A stretch of DNA of 64,000 nucleotides from JBBDYQ01 sp035553855 (GTDB lineage: Bacteria; Actinomycetota; Thermoleophilia; Solirubrobacterales; Thermoleophilaceae): the NCBI GenBank assembly GCA_035553855.1, contig DATMJO010000081.1:1-64000 (forward strand), given 5' to 3'. The stretch's first letter is position 1, and each line of letters begins with the position of its first letter. The position numbers were made by a program, and so were the translations under genes. Positions 16,697 to 24,920 of this stretch are shown in pieces. The notes under the pieces are model-generated. The model made no database searches. It was not told where the DNA came from and saw only the letters and a list, made by a program, of their open reading frames with translations.

Positions 16697-17751
16697 ATCC
16701 CGCGTTCTGGTCAGGGAAGCGCGTCCTCGTCACCGGGCACACGGGCTTCAAGGGCGGCTGGCTCTGCCTGTGGCTGCGCGAGCTGGGCGCCGAGGTGGCC
16801 GGCTTCTCGCGCGGCGTGCCGACCGTGCCGTCCCTGTGGGAGGCGATCGGGCTGGCGGCCGACATGGAGTCGCTCGAGGGGGACATCCGCTCGCCGGAGC
16901 AGATCGCGGCCGCCGTCGCAAAGGCGCGCCCGGACGTGCTCGTGCACATGGCCGCCCAGCCGATCGTGCGGCGCTCCTTCCGCGACCCGATCGAGACCTA
17001 CGCGACGAACGTGATGGGAACCGCCCACACACTCGAGGCGGTGCGCTCCTGCGACTCCGTCCGCGCGATCGTCTCGGTCACGACCGACAAGTGCTACGAG
17101 AACCGCGAGTGGATCTGGCCCTACCGCGAGGTCGACGGCCTCGGTGGCCACGACCCCTATTCCTCCAGCAAGGGCTGCGCCGAGATCGTGACCTCCGCCT
17201 ACCGCCGCTCGTTCTTCGAGCAGGCAGGGGTCGGCATCGCCTCCGCGCGCGCCGGCAACGTGATCGGCGGCGGCGACTGGGCGGAGGACCGCCTCGTGCC
17301 CGACGTGATGCGTTCGGCGCTCGACGGGGGCACGCTCGCGATCCGCAACCCGAACGCCGTGCGGCCCTGGCAGCACGTGCTGAACCCTCTGGCCGGATAC
17401 CTCCGCCTCGTCGAGCGCATGTGGGAGGCGCCGGCCGAGCTGTCGGGCCCGTACAACTTCGGCCCCGGCGAGCACGACGTGCAGCCCGTCCACTGGATCA
17501 TCGAGCGCCTGACCGAGGCGTGGGGCGAGCCGATCCCCTGGGAGGCCGACCCGGGTGAGCACCCGCACGAGGCGACCTTCCTCAAGCTCGACTCGTCGAA
17601 GGCTCACACCGAGCTCGGCTGGCTCCCGCGCTGGGACCTCGGCGAGGCGCTCGACCGCATCGCCGCCTGGTACCGGGCGCTGCGCGACGGCGGCGACATG
17701 CGCGAGGTCGCGCTCGGCGAGATCCGCGCCTACCAGACGGGCGAGGGCTGA
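16678..17751 (+). CDS. rfbG: CDP-glucose 4,6-dehydratase
   Basis: This 357-aa extended SDR converts CDP-glucose to CDP-4-keto-6-deoxyglucose. The glycine-rich motif GHTGFKGGWL (residues 20-29) is diagnostic for CDP-glucose dehydratases rather than dTDP-glucose ones. The TTDK motif and DPYSSSKGCAE (Tyr about 161, Lys about 165) form the active site, and RAGNVIGGGDWAEDRLVPD is the usual downstream block. The GTG start has an AAGGGAGG ribosome site. Its TGA overlaps the next gene by a CTGA junction. The product feeds the C-methyltransferase, epimerase and SDR that follow. Confidence 0.96.
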   Translation: MEGLAVDPAFWSGKRVLVTGHTGFKGGWLCLWLRELGAEVAGFSRGVPTVPSLWEAIGLAADMESLEGDIRSPEQIAAAVAKARPDVLVHMAAQPIVRRSFRDPIETYATNVMGTAHTLEAVRSCDSVRAIVSVTTDKCYENREWIWPYREVDGLGGHDPYSSSKGCAEIVTSAYRRSFFEQAGVGIASARAGNVIGGGDWAEDRLVPDVMRSALDGGTLAIRNPNAVRPWQHVLNPLAGYLRLVERMWEAPAELSGPYNFGPGEHDVQPVHWIIERLTEAWGEPIPWEADPGEHPHEATFLKLDSSKAHTELGWLPRWDLGEALDRIAAWYRALRDGGDMREVALGEIRAYQTGEG

Positions 17752-18983
17752 TCGCCCTGGCCGCCGGCTGCCGCTTCTGTGGGACACCGCTCGAGCGGGT
17801 GTTCGTCGACCTCGGGATGTCGCCCGTGGCGAACGCCTACCTGAAGCCCGAGCGGCTCCACCAGATGGAGCCGTTCTACCCGCTGCGGGTGCTCGTCTGC
17901 GAGGGCTGCCTGCTCGTGCAGCTCGAGGAGTTCGAGAGCCCGGAGGAGATCTTCTCCGACTACGCCTACTTCTCGTCGTACTCGAGCTCCTGGGTGGACC
18001 ACTGCCGCCGCTACGTCGAGATGGCCGTCGAGCGCTTCTCGCTCGGCGGGGGCTCGCACGTGGTGGAGATCGCCTCGAACGACGGCTACCTCCTCCAGTG
18101 GTTCGGCGAGCGTGGCGTTCCCGTGCTCGGCGTGGAGCCCGCGGCGAACGTGGCGGAGACGGCGCGGGAGAAGGGCGTCGAGACGGTCGTCGAGTTCTTC
18201 GGGCGCGAGACCGCGGCCAAGCTCGCCGCCGGGCGCCAGGCGGACCTCCTTATCGGCAACAACGTGCTCGCGCACGTGCCCGACCTGAACGACTTCGTCG
18301 CGGGGATGAAGGCGCTGCTCGCCCCCGGCGGGACGATCACGATGGAGTTCCCGCACCTGCTCCACCTGATCGAGCAGGGCGAGTGGGACACGATCTACCA
18401 CGAGCACTTCTCGTACTTCTCCTGGACGACCGCCAAGCGGGTCTTCGAGCATCACGGCCTGCGCCTCTACGACGTCGACGAGCTGCCCACACACGGCGGC
18501 TCGCTGCGCATCTACGGCTGCCACGCGGACGAGGACTTCGAGCAGACCGCTGCGACCGCCGGCCTGGAGCGCCGCGAGGCGGAGGCGGGGATCGACCGCA
18601 TGGAGACCTACGACGCCTTCGAGCGGCGCGTGCGCGAGCACCGCTGGGACATCGTCGAGTTCGTCCTCGCCGAGAAGCGCAGGGGGGCCTCGATCGCCGC
18701 CTACGGCGCGGCGGCCAAGGGCAACACCCTCCTCAACTACACCGGCATCGGCCGCGACATCCTCGACTACGTCGCCGACCTGAACCCCGTGAAGCAGGGC
18801 CGCTTCCTGCCCGGCACGCACGTCCCGGTGGTCTCGCCGGACCGGATCGCCGAGACGAAGCCCGACCTCGTGCTGATCCTCCCGTGGAACCTCCGTGACG
18901 AGATCGCCGAGCAGCTCTCCTACGTCCGGGACTGGGGCGGCCGCCTCGCCGTCCCCGCGCCGGAGGTGCGGGTGCTCGAGTGA
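17748..18983 (+). CDS. NDP-hexose C-methyltransferase (TylC3-like), probable CTG start
   Basis: This roughly 411-aa protein has the three-part build of sugar C-methyltransferases: a zinc-binding N-terminus (Cys8, Cys11, Cys51, Cys54), a SAM domain with VVEIASNDGYLLQWF near residue 105, and a C-terminal domain after YHEHFSYFSW (about residue 217). The first standard start is GTG 17799, but that would delete the first Cys pair (CRFCG), which is in frame upstream. The only way to include it is a non-standard start; CTG 17748 sits in a CTGA overlap with rfbG and fits the junction style here. It probably methylates C3 of CDP-4-keto-6-deoxyglucose. The start is inferred, the family is clear. Confidence 0.88.
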   Translation: MIALAAGCRFCGTPLERVFVDLGMSPVANAYLKPERLHQMEPFYPLRVLVCEGCLLVQLEEFESPEEIFSDYAYFSSYSSSWVDHCRRYVEMAVERFSLGGGSHVVEIASNDGYLLQWFGERGVPVLGVEPAANVAETAREKGVETVVEFFGRETAAKLAAGRQADLLIGNNVLAHVPDLNDFVAGMKALLAPGGTITMEFPHLLHLIEQGEWDTIYHEHFSYFSWTTAKRVFEHHGLRLYDVDELPTHGGSLRIYGCHADEDFEQTAATAGLERREAEAGIDRMETYDAFERRVREHRWDIVEFVLAEKRRGASIAAYGAAAKGNTLLNYTGIGRDILDYVADLNPVKQGRFLPGTHVPVVSPDRIAETKPDLVLILPWNLRDEIAEQLSYVRDWGGRLAVPAPEVRVLE

Positions 18984-19519
18984 GGTTCCGGGGGACCGGC
19001 CTCGAGGGGGCGTTCGTGATCGAGCTGGAGCGCCTCGAGGACGAGCGCGGCTGGTTCGCGCGGACCTTCGACGCCGAGGTCTGGCGTGAGCGCGGGCTCG
19101 ACCCGGCGAACCTCCAGCAGAGCGTCTCCCACAACGCCCGGGCGGGCACGCTGCGCGGGATGCACTACCAGGAGGATCCGCACGGCGAGGACAAGCTGGT
19201 GCGCTGCGCCCGCGGCGCGATCTACGACGTGATCGTCGACCTACGGCCGTCGTCTGCGACCTATCGCCGCTGGTTCGGCATCGAGCTGACACCCGACTCG
19301 GGCCTCGAGCTGCTCGTGCCGAAGGGCTTCGCCCACGGCTTCCAGACGCTCGAGGACCGGAGCGACGTGCTCTACGGCATGTCCACCCCGTTCGTCCCGG
19401 GGGCCGGGCGCGGCGTGCGCTTCGACGACCCGGCATTCGGGATCGAGTGGCCCGAGCCGCCCGCGGGCGGCCTCGTGATCTCCGAGCGCGACCGCTCCTA
19501 CCCCGACTTCGAGCGATGA
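18980..19519 (+). CDS. RmlC-like NDP-4-keto-6-deoxyhexose epimerase
   Basis: This 179-aa cupin matches dTDP-4-dehydrorhamnose 3,5-epimerases in length and motifs: DERGWFARTFD, TLRGMHYQ with catalytic His62, and DVLYGMS with Tyr132, in the same positions as the RmlC His/Tyr pair. Here it follows CDP-glucose dehydratase and a C-methyltransferase rather than rml genes, so it more likely epimerises a CDP-linked branched ketosugar (at C5 or C3). The GTG start overlaps the preceding stop as GTGA, and its own stop overlaps the next ATG. Confidence 0.92.
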   Translation: MRFRGTGLEGAFVIELERLEDERGWFARTFDAEVWRERGLDPANLQQSVSHNARAGTLRGMHYQEDPHGEDKLVRCARGAIYDVIVDLRPSSATYRRWFGIELTPDSGLELLVPKGFAHGFQTLEDRSDVLYGMSTPFVPGAGRGVRFDDPAFGIEWPEPPAGGLVISERDRSYPDFER

Positions 19520-20424
19520 GCCGCGTGCTCGTCACCGGAGCGAGCGGCTTCATCGGCCGCCGTGCCCTGGCGCCGCTCGTCGAGGCGGGGCTGGAGGTGC
19601 ACGCCGTCTCGCGCTCGGCGCCGCCCGAGGATCTCGCGGCCGCGGCGGAATGGCACACCGCGGACCTGCTCGACCCGGCGGCGGGACCGGCCCTCCTCGA
19701 CCGCCTGCGCCCCGAACGCATGCTGCACCTCGCCTGGTACGCCGAGCACGGGCGCTTCTGGTCCTCGCCCGAGAACCTGCGCTGGGTCGAGTCCTCGCTC
19801 GGCCTGCTGCGCGCCTTCGAAGCGGCCGGCGGCTCGCGCGCCGTGATCGCCGGGAGCTGCGCCGAGTACGACTGGGAGGGCGTGGACGGCCCGCTCGCCG
19901 AGCGCTCCTCGCCGCTGCGCCCCGCCACGCTCTACGGGACCGCGAAGAACGCGCTGCGCGAGGTGGCCGAGGCCTGGGCGCCGGGCGCCGGCGTCTCGCT
20001 CGCTTGGGGCAGGGTCTTCTTCCTGTACGGGCCTGGGGAGCACCCCGACCGCCTCGTCGCCTCGGTGGCGCGGCGGCTCGTCGCGGCCGAGGAGGCGCCG
20101 ACCTCGGAGGGCTCGCAGCGGCGCGACTTCATGCACGTCGACGATGTCGCGGGCGCCTTCGCCGCGCTCACGCTGTCCGGCGTGGAGGGCCCCGTGAACA
20201 TCGGCACGGGCGAGGCCGTCGCCGTCAGCGAGGTTGTCGGCGCCGTTGCTCGCGCAGCCGGTCGTCCCGACCTCGTGCGGGCGGGCGCGCTCGAGACGCG
20301 CCCCGGCGAGCCTCCGCTACTCGTGGCCGACGCGACGCGCCTGCGCTCCGAGGTGGGCTTCGCGCCGCGAGTCGGCCTGGAGGAGGGCGTCGCGGGGGCG
20401 GTCGACTGGTGGCGCGCCCGCTGA
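19516..20424 (+). CDS. NAD(P)-dependent nucleotide-sugar reductase/epimerase (SDR)
   Basis: This 302-aa extended SDR has the Rossmann motif TGASGFIG (residues 6-13), a DxxD-type strand HTADLLDP and the catalytic LYGTAKNAL (Tyr about 140). As last enzyme of the CDP-hexose operon it probably reduces the 4-keto group to finish the sugar donor. The ATG overlaps the RmlC-like stop as ATGA; an earlier Met in the same frame lies inside that gene and is rejected. Its TGA stop is part of a perfect palindrome (20422-20446), so a transcript hairpin may form right at the end of translation. Confidence 0.9.
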   Translation: MSRVLVTGASGFIGRRALAPLVEAGLEVHAVSRSAPPEDLAAAAEWHTADLLDPAAGPALLDRLRPERMLHLAWYAEHGRFWSSPENLRWVESSLGLLRAFEAAGGSRAVIAGSCAEYDWEGVDGPLAERSSPLRPATLYGTAKNALREVAEAWAPGAGVSLAWGRVFFLYGPGEHPDRLVASVARRLVAAEEAPTSEGSQRRDFMHVDDVAGAFAALTLSGVEGPVNIGTGEAVAVSEVVGAVARAAGRPDLVRAGALETRPGEPPLLVADATRLRSEVGFAPRVGLEEGVAGAVDWWRAR

Positions 20425-20446
20425 AACAGTGCCAGGCACTGTTTCA
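20422..20446. repeat. 25-bp palindrome, copy 1
   Basis: TGAAACAGTGCC, a central A, then the exact complement GGCACTGTTTCA. It contains the stop codon of the preceding SDR gene. It is the reverse complement of the core of copy 2, located 12 bp further on. Together they could act as a terminator or be members of a REP-like dispersed repeat. Confidence 0.8.
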
Positions 20447-20456
20447 CCGGCCCCCC

Positions 20457-20485
20457 GCTGAAACAGTGCCTGGCACTGTTTCAGC
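20457..20485. repeat. 29-bp palindrome, copy 2
   Basis: GCTGAAACAGTGCC, a central T, then the exact complement GGCACTGTTTCAGC. Its core equals copy 1 in the opposite orientation, so the pair forms a larger inverted structure between the CDP-hexose operon and the flippase gene. No transposase gene is next to it. Confidence 0.8.
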
Positions 20486-20532
20486 CGATTCGCCGCGGCC
20501 GCCGCCGCGCCGGACGCGACAATCGCCCCGCC

Positions 20533-22020
20533 ATGGCCGCCACCGACGACCCGCTGCCTGAGGGCGCGCCCGCAGCGGGCGCGGAGATCCTCGACACCTC
20601 GGCGGCCGGGCCGGCGGCGCTGCGGGGCAGCGCGCTCCGCACCGCGGGCTACGCCGCGGGCGTGCTGCTGAGCCTCGCCTCCGCCCCGCTGCTCATCCGC
20701 CACCTCGGCGTCGAGGACTTCGGCCGCTACGTGACGGTCCTCTCGATCGTCACGCTGGCGGGCGGGATCACCGAGGCGGGCCTGAACGCGATCGCCCTGC
20801 GCGAGTACGCCTCGCGCGACGGCGCCGGGCGGGCCGAGGCGATGCGCAACCTCGTGGGCATCCGCCTCGTGCTCACGGCGGCGGGCGTGCTCGGCGCCGT
20901 GGGCTTCGCGCTCGCGGCGGGTTACGACTCGACCTTCGTGCTGGCGACCGCCGCCGCCGGTGCGGCCTTCCTGGTGCAGGTGATGCAGACGCTGTACGCA
21001 GTGGCCCTCCAGGGCAACCTCCGCTTCGGCTGGATCACGGCGGCCGAGCTGCTACGCCAGGTGCTCGCGGTGGCCGGGCTCGTCGTGCTCGTGATCGCGG
21101 GCGCGGGTCTCGTCCCGTTCCTGGCGATCCAGATCCCGGCGGCGGCGGCCGCGCTCTGCCTCACCGTCGTCCTCGTGCGCCGGCTCATGCCGCTCCGCCC
21201 GGCGTTCGACCGCTCGCGCTGGTGGCCGCTCCTGCGCGACACGGTCCCGTTCGCGATCGCGGTCGCCCTCCACACCACCTACTTCCGCATCGCGATCATC
21301 CTCATGTCGCTGATCGCGACCGAGCTCGAGACCGGCTATTTCGCCACCTCCTTCCGGGTCGTCGAGGTCGTCGTCGCGATCCCTCCGCTCGTGATCGGCG
21401 CCGCGTTCCCCATCCTCGCCCGGGCGGTCCGCGACGACTCCGCCCGCTTCGAGTACGCATCCGGGCGGATCCTCGAGCTGGCGCTGATCATGGGCGTGCT
21501 CATCGCGCTCCCGCTCGCGCTCGGCGCCGCCTCGGTCATGCACGTGCTCGGCGGTGCCGACGCCGAGCCGAGCACGCCGGTGCTGCGCATCCAGAGCGGG
21601 GCGATCGTCCTGACCTTCCTCGCCGTCGCCGCGAGCTACGTGCTGCTCTCGCTCCGGCGCCACCGGCCGCTCCTGATCGCGAACCTGGCCGCGCTCTCGG
21701 TCGCCGTCGGCCTGGTGCTCGCGCTCGCTCCCGGGATGGGCGCGGAGGGGGCCGCGATCGCGACGGTCGCCGGCGAGCTCGCGCTCGCGGGGGTGATGGT
21801 CGGCCTGCTCGCCTCGAGCAGCCGCGGGCTCCTCGGCTTCCTGCGAGCGCTGCCGGCGATCGCCGCCGCCGCGGGCGCGGCGGCGCTCGTCGTCTTCGTC
21901 CCGGGCCCGCCGCCCTGGGTGGACGCCATCCTCGCGGCGGGGATCTACGTGGGCCTGCTCCACCTCTTCGGCCGCTTCCCGCCCGAGGTCCGGGACGCGC
22001 TGCGGGGCCGCGCGGCCTGA
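20533..22020 (+). CDS. Wzx-type polysaccharide flippase (MOP superfamily)
   Basis: This 495-aa polytopic protein has about 12-14 hydrophobic helices from residue 40 to the end, with short polar loops. The N-terminal block (GYAAGVLLSLASAPLLIRHLG, then EDFGRYVTVLSIVTLAGGI) is typical of oligosaccharide flippases in the MATE-like/MOP group, which move polyprenyl-diphosphate-linked repeat units across the membrane. It starts a new three-gene group after the palindromes; an ACAATC element 12 nt upstream is only a weak -10 candidate. A separate ABC exporter also exists in this window. Confidence 0.9.
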   Translation: MAATDDPLPEGAPAAGAEILDTSAAGPAALRGSALRTAGYAAGVLLSLASAPLLIRHLGVEDFGRYVTVLSIVTLAGGITEAGLNAIALREYASRDGAGRAEAMRNLVGIRLVLTAAGVLGAVGFALAAGYDSTFVLATAAAGAAFLVQVMQTLYAVALQGNLRFGWITAAELLRQVLAVAGLVVLVIAGAGLVPFLAIQIPAAAAALCLTVVLVRRLMPLRPAFDRSRWWPLLRDTVPFAIAVALHTTYFRIAIILMSLIATELETGYFATSFRVVEVVVAIPPLVIGAAFPILARAVRDDSARFEYASGRILELALIMGVLIALPLALGAASVMHVLGGADAEPSTPVLRIQSGAIVLTFLAVAASYVLLSLRRHRPLLIANLAALSVAVGLVLALAPGMGAEGAAIATVAGELALAGVMVGLLASSSRGLLGFLRALPAIAAAAGAAALVVFVPGPPPWVDAILAAGIYVGLLHLFGRFPPEVRDALRGRAA

Positions 22021-22024
22021 CTGC

Positions 22025-22030
22025 TAGCGT
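22025..22030 (+). promoter_or_regulatory. -10-like TAGCGT box
   Basis: TAGCGT lies 10 nt before the ATG of the methyltransferase gene, in the 20-bp gap after the flippase stop. It matches the TANNNT pattern seen before other leading genes, so this pair may have its own promoter. Confidence 0.4.
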
Positions 22031-22040
22031 CGCGCCGCCC

Positions 22041-22919
22041 ATGCCCCCGTGCCCCTTCTGCGGCGGCCCCGGCGAGGCGGCGCTCAGGACGACCGACCGC
22101 AACCGCCGCATCGGCCGCGACCGCTTCACCTACCTGCGCTGCCGCGACTGCCGCACGCTGTTCCTCGCCGATCCCCCGGACGACCTCGGGGCCCACTACG
22201 ACGAGGAGTACTTCGTCCTCCCCCCGCTGGAGGCGCTCCGCGCGGAGGCCGCCCGCGAGTCGTGGCGGATGGACCTGCTGAGGCCGTTCGCGAGCGGCGG
22301 GAGGCTGGTGGAGGTCGGACCGGGGAACGGGATCTTCGCCGTGCAGGCCAGGGACGAGGGATTCGAGACCGTCACGATCGAGCGCGATCCCGGAGCGTGC
22401 GCCTACCTGCGTGAGACGGTGGGGGTGGAGGCCATCGAGAGCGACGCTCCCGAGGAGGTCCTGCCCGGCCTCGGCCCCTGTCGCGCGATCGCGCTCTGGC
22501 ACGTCCTGGAGCACCTCCCTCGCCCCGCCGCGCTGCTCGAGGCGGCGGGTGCGGCCCTCCAGCCTGGTGGCGCCCTGCTCGTGGCGGTGCCGAACCCCGA
22601 CTCGCTCGGGCTGCGCGTGCTCGGGAGGCGCTGGCCGCACATCGACGCGCCGCGGCACCTGGCGCTCGTCCCCTCGGACGCGCTCGTGGAGAGGGCGGCG
22701 GCCCTCGGCCTGGAGACGGCGCTCATCACGACCGACGACCCCGGCGCCCGCCACTGGAACCGCTTCGGCTGGGAGTTCGCGCTGCGCTCCACCCGTTCCC
22801 GCCACCCGCGCGTGGTCGCGGCCCGCGCCGCGGCGGGCGTGATCGCCGCCGCGCTGTCGCCGCTCGAGCGCCGCCCGGGCCGCGGCTCGGCCTACACGGT
22901 GGTGCTCCGCAAGGCGTGA
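22041..22919 (+). CDS. SAM-dependent methyltransferase with N-terminal zinc ribbon
   Basis: This 292-aa protein has a zinc-ribbon start (Cys4, Cys7, Cys34, Cys37) and a class I methyltransferase domain: LVEVGPGNGIFA near residues 90-101, acidic VTIERDPG, and IALWHVLEHLPRP followed by LQPGGALLVAVPNPDSLG. It is a close architectural twin of the methyltransferase at 11.7-12.7 kb, with the same W/HVLEHL and GGALLVAVPNP blocks, so the two may be paralogues acting on related glycans. The ATG at 22041 is chosen because the longer frame lies inside the flippase gene. Its stop overlaps the next start as GTGA. Confidence 0.9.
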   Translation: MPPCPFCGGPGEAALRTTDRNRRIGRDRFTYLRCRDCRTLFLADPPDDLGAHYDEEYFVLPPLEALRAEAARESWRMDLLRPFASGGRLVEVGPGNGIFAVQARDEGFETVTIERDPGACAYLRETVGVEAIESDAPEEVLPGLGPCRAIALWHVLEHLPRPAALLEAAGAALQPGGALLVAVPNPDSLGLRVLGRRWPHIDAPRHLALVPSDALVERAAALGLETALITTDDPGARHWNRFGWEFALRSTRSRHPRVVAARAAAGVIAAALSPLERRPGRGSAYTVVLRKA

Positions 22920-23761
22920 GCGCCCGCGTCGGCCTCATCCACCTCGCCTCCGGGTCGCTCGGCCCGGAGCCGCTCGCCGCGTTCCTGCGCTCCTACGCCG
23001 AGCACGACGCGGGCGTCGAGCACGACCTGCTCGTGGTCCTCAACGGGGTCGCCACCGAGCGCGACGCCGAGCCGTTCCGCGCGCTGCTCGAGGGCCACGA
23101 CCACGGGACGCTGATGGTCGAGCGCCGCGTCACCGACCTCGCGGCCTACCGCGGCGCGGCCGAGGCGCTGGAGCGCCCGCTCCTGTGCCTGACGAACGCG
23201 CGCAGCGTCGTGCTCGCCGGCGGCTGGCTCCAGCGGCTCACCGGCAAGGCCGCCCTCACCGACGTCGGCGCCGCCGCCACCACCGGTACCTGGGAGAGCC
23301 ACCTGACCGGCGCGACGACGCCCGTCCCGCGAGGTGACATGAGCGCGTTGCGCCGTGCCGCGGCGGAAGCGGCCCGTATCGCGATGCTCCCGCGCTACCG
23401 GCGCGCCTTCCTGCCCTTTCCGAACCCGCACCTGCGGACGAACGCCTTCGCGATCAGGCGCGAGCTGTTTCTCTCGCTCGAGTGGCCGGAGCCCCGCTCC
23501 AAGTTCGCGGCGCACGCGCTCGAGAGCGGCCGCGAAGGCATGACCCGCCAGCTCACCGCGCGCGGGCTGCGCTGCGTCGTGGTCGGGCGCGACGGGGCCG
23601 AGTACGGACCGAACGACTGGCCGCGCAGCCGCACCTTCCGCTGCGGCGGCCAGGAGAACCTGCTCGTCGGCGACCGCCGGACCGAGCAGTACGAGCGGGC
23701 GGACGCAGTGGAACGGAGGCGGCTCGCCGAGCTCGCCTGGGGCCCTGGCGTCACGCCCTGA
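22916..23761 (+). CDS. Glycosyltransferase-like protein of uncertain family
   Basis: This 281-aa cytoplasmic protein resembles GT-A folds: an N-terminal VGLIHLASGSLGPEPLAAFLRS strand, HDLLVVLNGV, and LLCLTNARSVVLAGGWL where a GT2 protein would carry its DXD motif, here without a DXD. A NPHLRTNAFAIRRELF block follows. The absent DXD makes a classic metal-dependent GT2 role doubtful. The GTG start is coupled by GTGA to the methyltransferase gene. The 3' end overlaps the convergent GT2 gene by 11 bp. Activity is unproven. Confidence 0.75.
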   Translation: MSARVGLIHLASGSLGPEPLAAFLRSYAEHDAGVEHDLLVVLNGVATERDAEPFRALLEGHDHGTLMVERRVTDLAAYRGAAEALERPLLCLTNARSVVLAGGWLQRLTGKAALTDVGAAATTGTWESHLTGATTPVPRGDMSALRRAAAEAARIAMLPRYRRAFLPFPNPHLRTNAFAIRRELFLSLEWPEPRSKFAAHALESGREGMTRQLTARGLRCVVVGRDGAEYGPNDWPRSRTFRCGGQENLLVGDRRTEQYERADAVERRRLAELAWGPGVTP

Positions 23762-24920
23762 CGCGCGGGTCCTCGAAGACCTCGGCGAGCGTGCGGTGCG
23801 CGCCGTCCAGCGGCTTGGGGTCCCAGTGCGGGAACTGGCCGCGAGCGCGGTGGGAGAGGAAGCGGAGCGCCCCGAACGCCTTGCGCGGCAGGACGCGCTG
23901 CAGCAGCGCCGCGGCGCGCCCCGCGACTCCCCAGGCGAGCCGCCCGGCGTGGCCCTGGTGCGCGCGGATCGCGGCGAGGTCGTCCGGCCCGAGCGTGCCG
24001 TCCACATACACCTGCTCGTACACGTGGGCGATCTGCAGGAGGCGGTAGCGGCGCCGGGACGGAGGGGCGCCGATCTCCGCACCGTGCGAGCGGTGGAGCT
24101 CGTCGAGAGCCGAGAGCCAGCCGGTGTTGATGTTCGACCCGGGCATCGGCCCGCCGGCCGCCGCGCCCGGGTCGAGGAACTCCCGCCCCTCCTTCTCCCG
24201 GGCCTGGGCGTGGAAGAAGCCGTACGACTTCGGGGTGACGCCGATCACCACGAGCGGCTTCGGCTCGACGAGGATCCGGCGCGCCCGCAGGAAGGCGGCG
24301 TTCATCGCGTAGTAGTCCGGGAACTCCGAGCGGAACACCGGGCCGTCGCGCCCGAGGTCGTCAAGCAGGGCCCGCCCGAGCCAGGCGAACTGCATGTTGA
24401 ACCCGTAGCGCAGGCGGAACTCCATCGCCTGGCGCACGAGCCGGCGCGCCCGCTCCGGCGCGAGCGCGAAGGGCTCGTCGCGGCCGCGCATGAAGGTGGC
24501 GTAGGAGTAGTCGCGCAGCAGGCCCTCCGGGTGGTCCGGCATCACGCCGGGGTAGGAGAACAGCCATGCGCCCGTGTAGACGAGGTCGGGCCGCTCGAAG
24601 CGCTCCGCCAGCTCGCCGAAGCGCGCGAGCGCGCCCGGCACCAGCCCGTCGTCGTCGCCCAGCATCAGCGCGTAATCGCCGCTCGCGTGCTCGAGCGCGT
24701 TGTTCCAGTTCTCGGTGACGGGGAGCAGGCGCTCCGTGCGCACGTACACGATGCGCGGGTCCGCGAGCGACTCGAGGTGGCCCGCGATGTCGTCGGTCGA
24801 GTCGTTGTCGGAGACGACCAGCTCCCACTCCGGCCCGCCCTCCTGCCGCAGCACCGTCTCGACCGCGTAGCGGAGGTACTCGAGCCGGTTGCGGGTGGGC
24901 AGCAGCAGGGAGACCTTCAC
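23751..24920 (-). CDS. GT2-family glycosyltransferase
   Basis: This 389-aa protein opens MKVSLLLPTRNRLEYLRYAV, with ELVVSDNDSTDDI and the metal motif LGDDDGLVPG near residues 86-92, all GT2 hallmarks. After the catalytic domain (about 1-240) there is a C-terminal helical extension with basic residues that may dock to the membrane. It is the last gene of a five-gene minus-strand operon. The ATG start forms an overlap with the stop of the GT4 gene upstream. It converges on the preceding plus-strand gene with an 11-bp overlap. Confidence 0.9.
   Translation of the reverse strand: MKVSLLLPTRNRLEYLRYAVETVLRQEGGPEWELVVSDNDSTDDIAGHLESLADPRIVYVRTERLLPVTENWNNALEHASGDYALMLGDDDGLVPGALARFGELAERFERPDLVYTGAWLFSYPGVMPDHPEGLLRDYSYATFMRGRDEPFALAPERARRLVRQAMEFRLRYGFNMQFAWLGRALLDDLGRDGPVFRSEFPDYYAMNAAFLRARRILVEPKPLVVIGVTPKSYGFFHAQAREKEGREFLDPGAAAGGPMPGSNINTGWLSALDELHRSHGAEIGAPPSRRRYRLLQIAHVYEQVYVDGTLGPDDLAAIRAHQGHAGRLAWGVAGRAAALLQRVLPRKAFGALRFLSHRARGQFPHWDPKPLDGAHRTLAEVFEDPRVRA

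Noticed and set aside
20425..20532. CRISPR-like array at the palindromes
   Set aside because: There are only two inverted, not direct, copies, with a 12-bp separation and no spacer pattern or cas genes.
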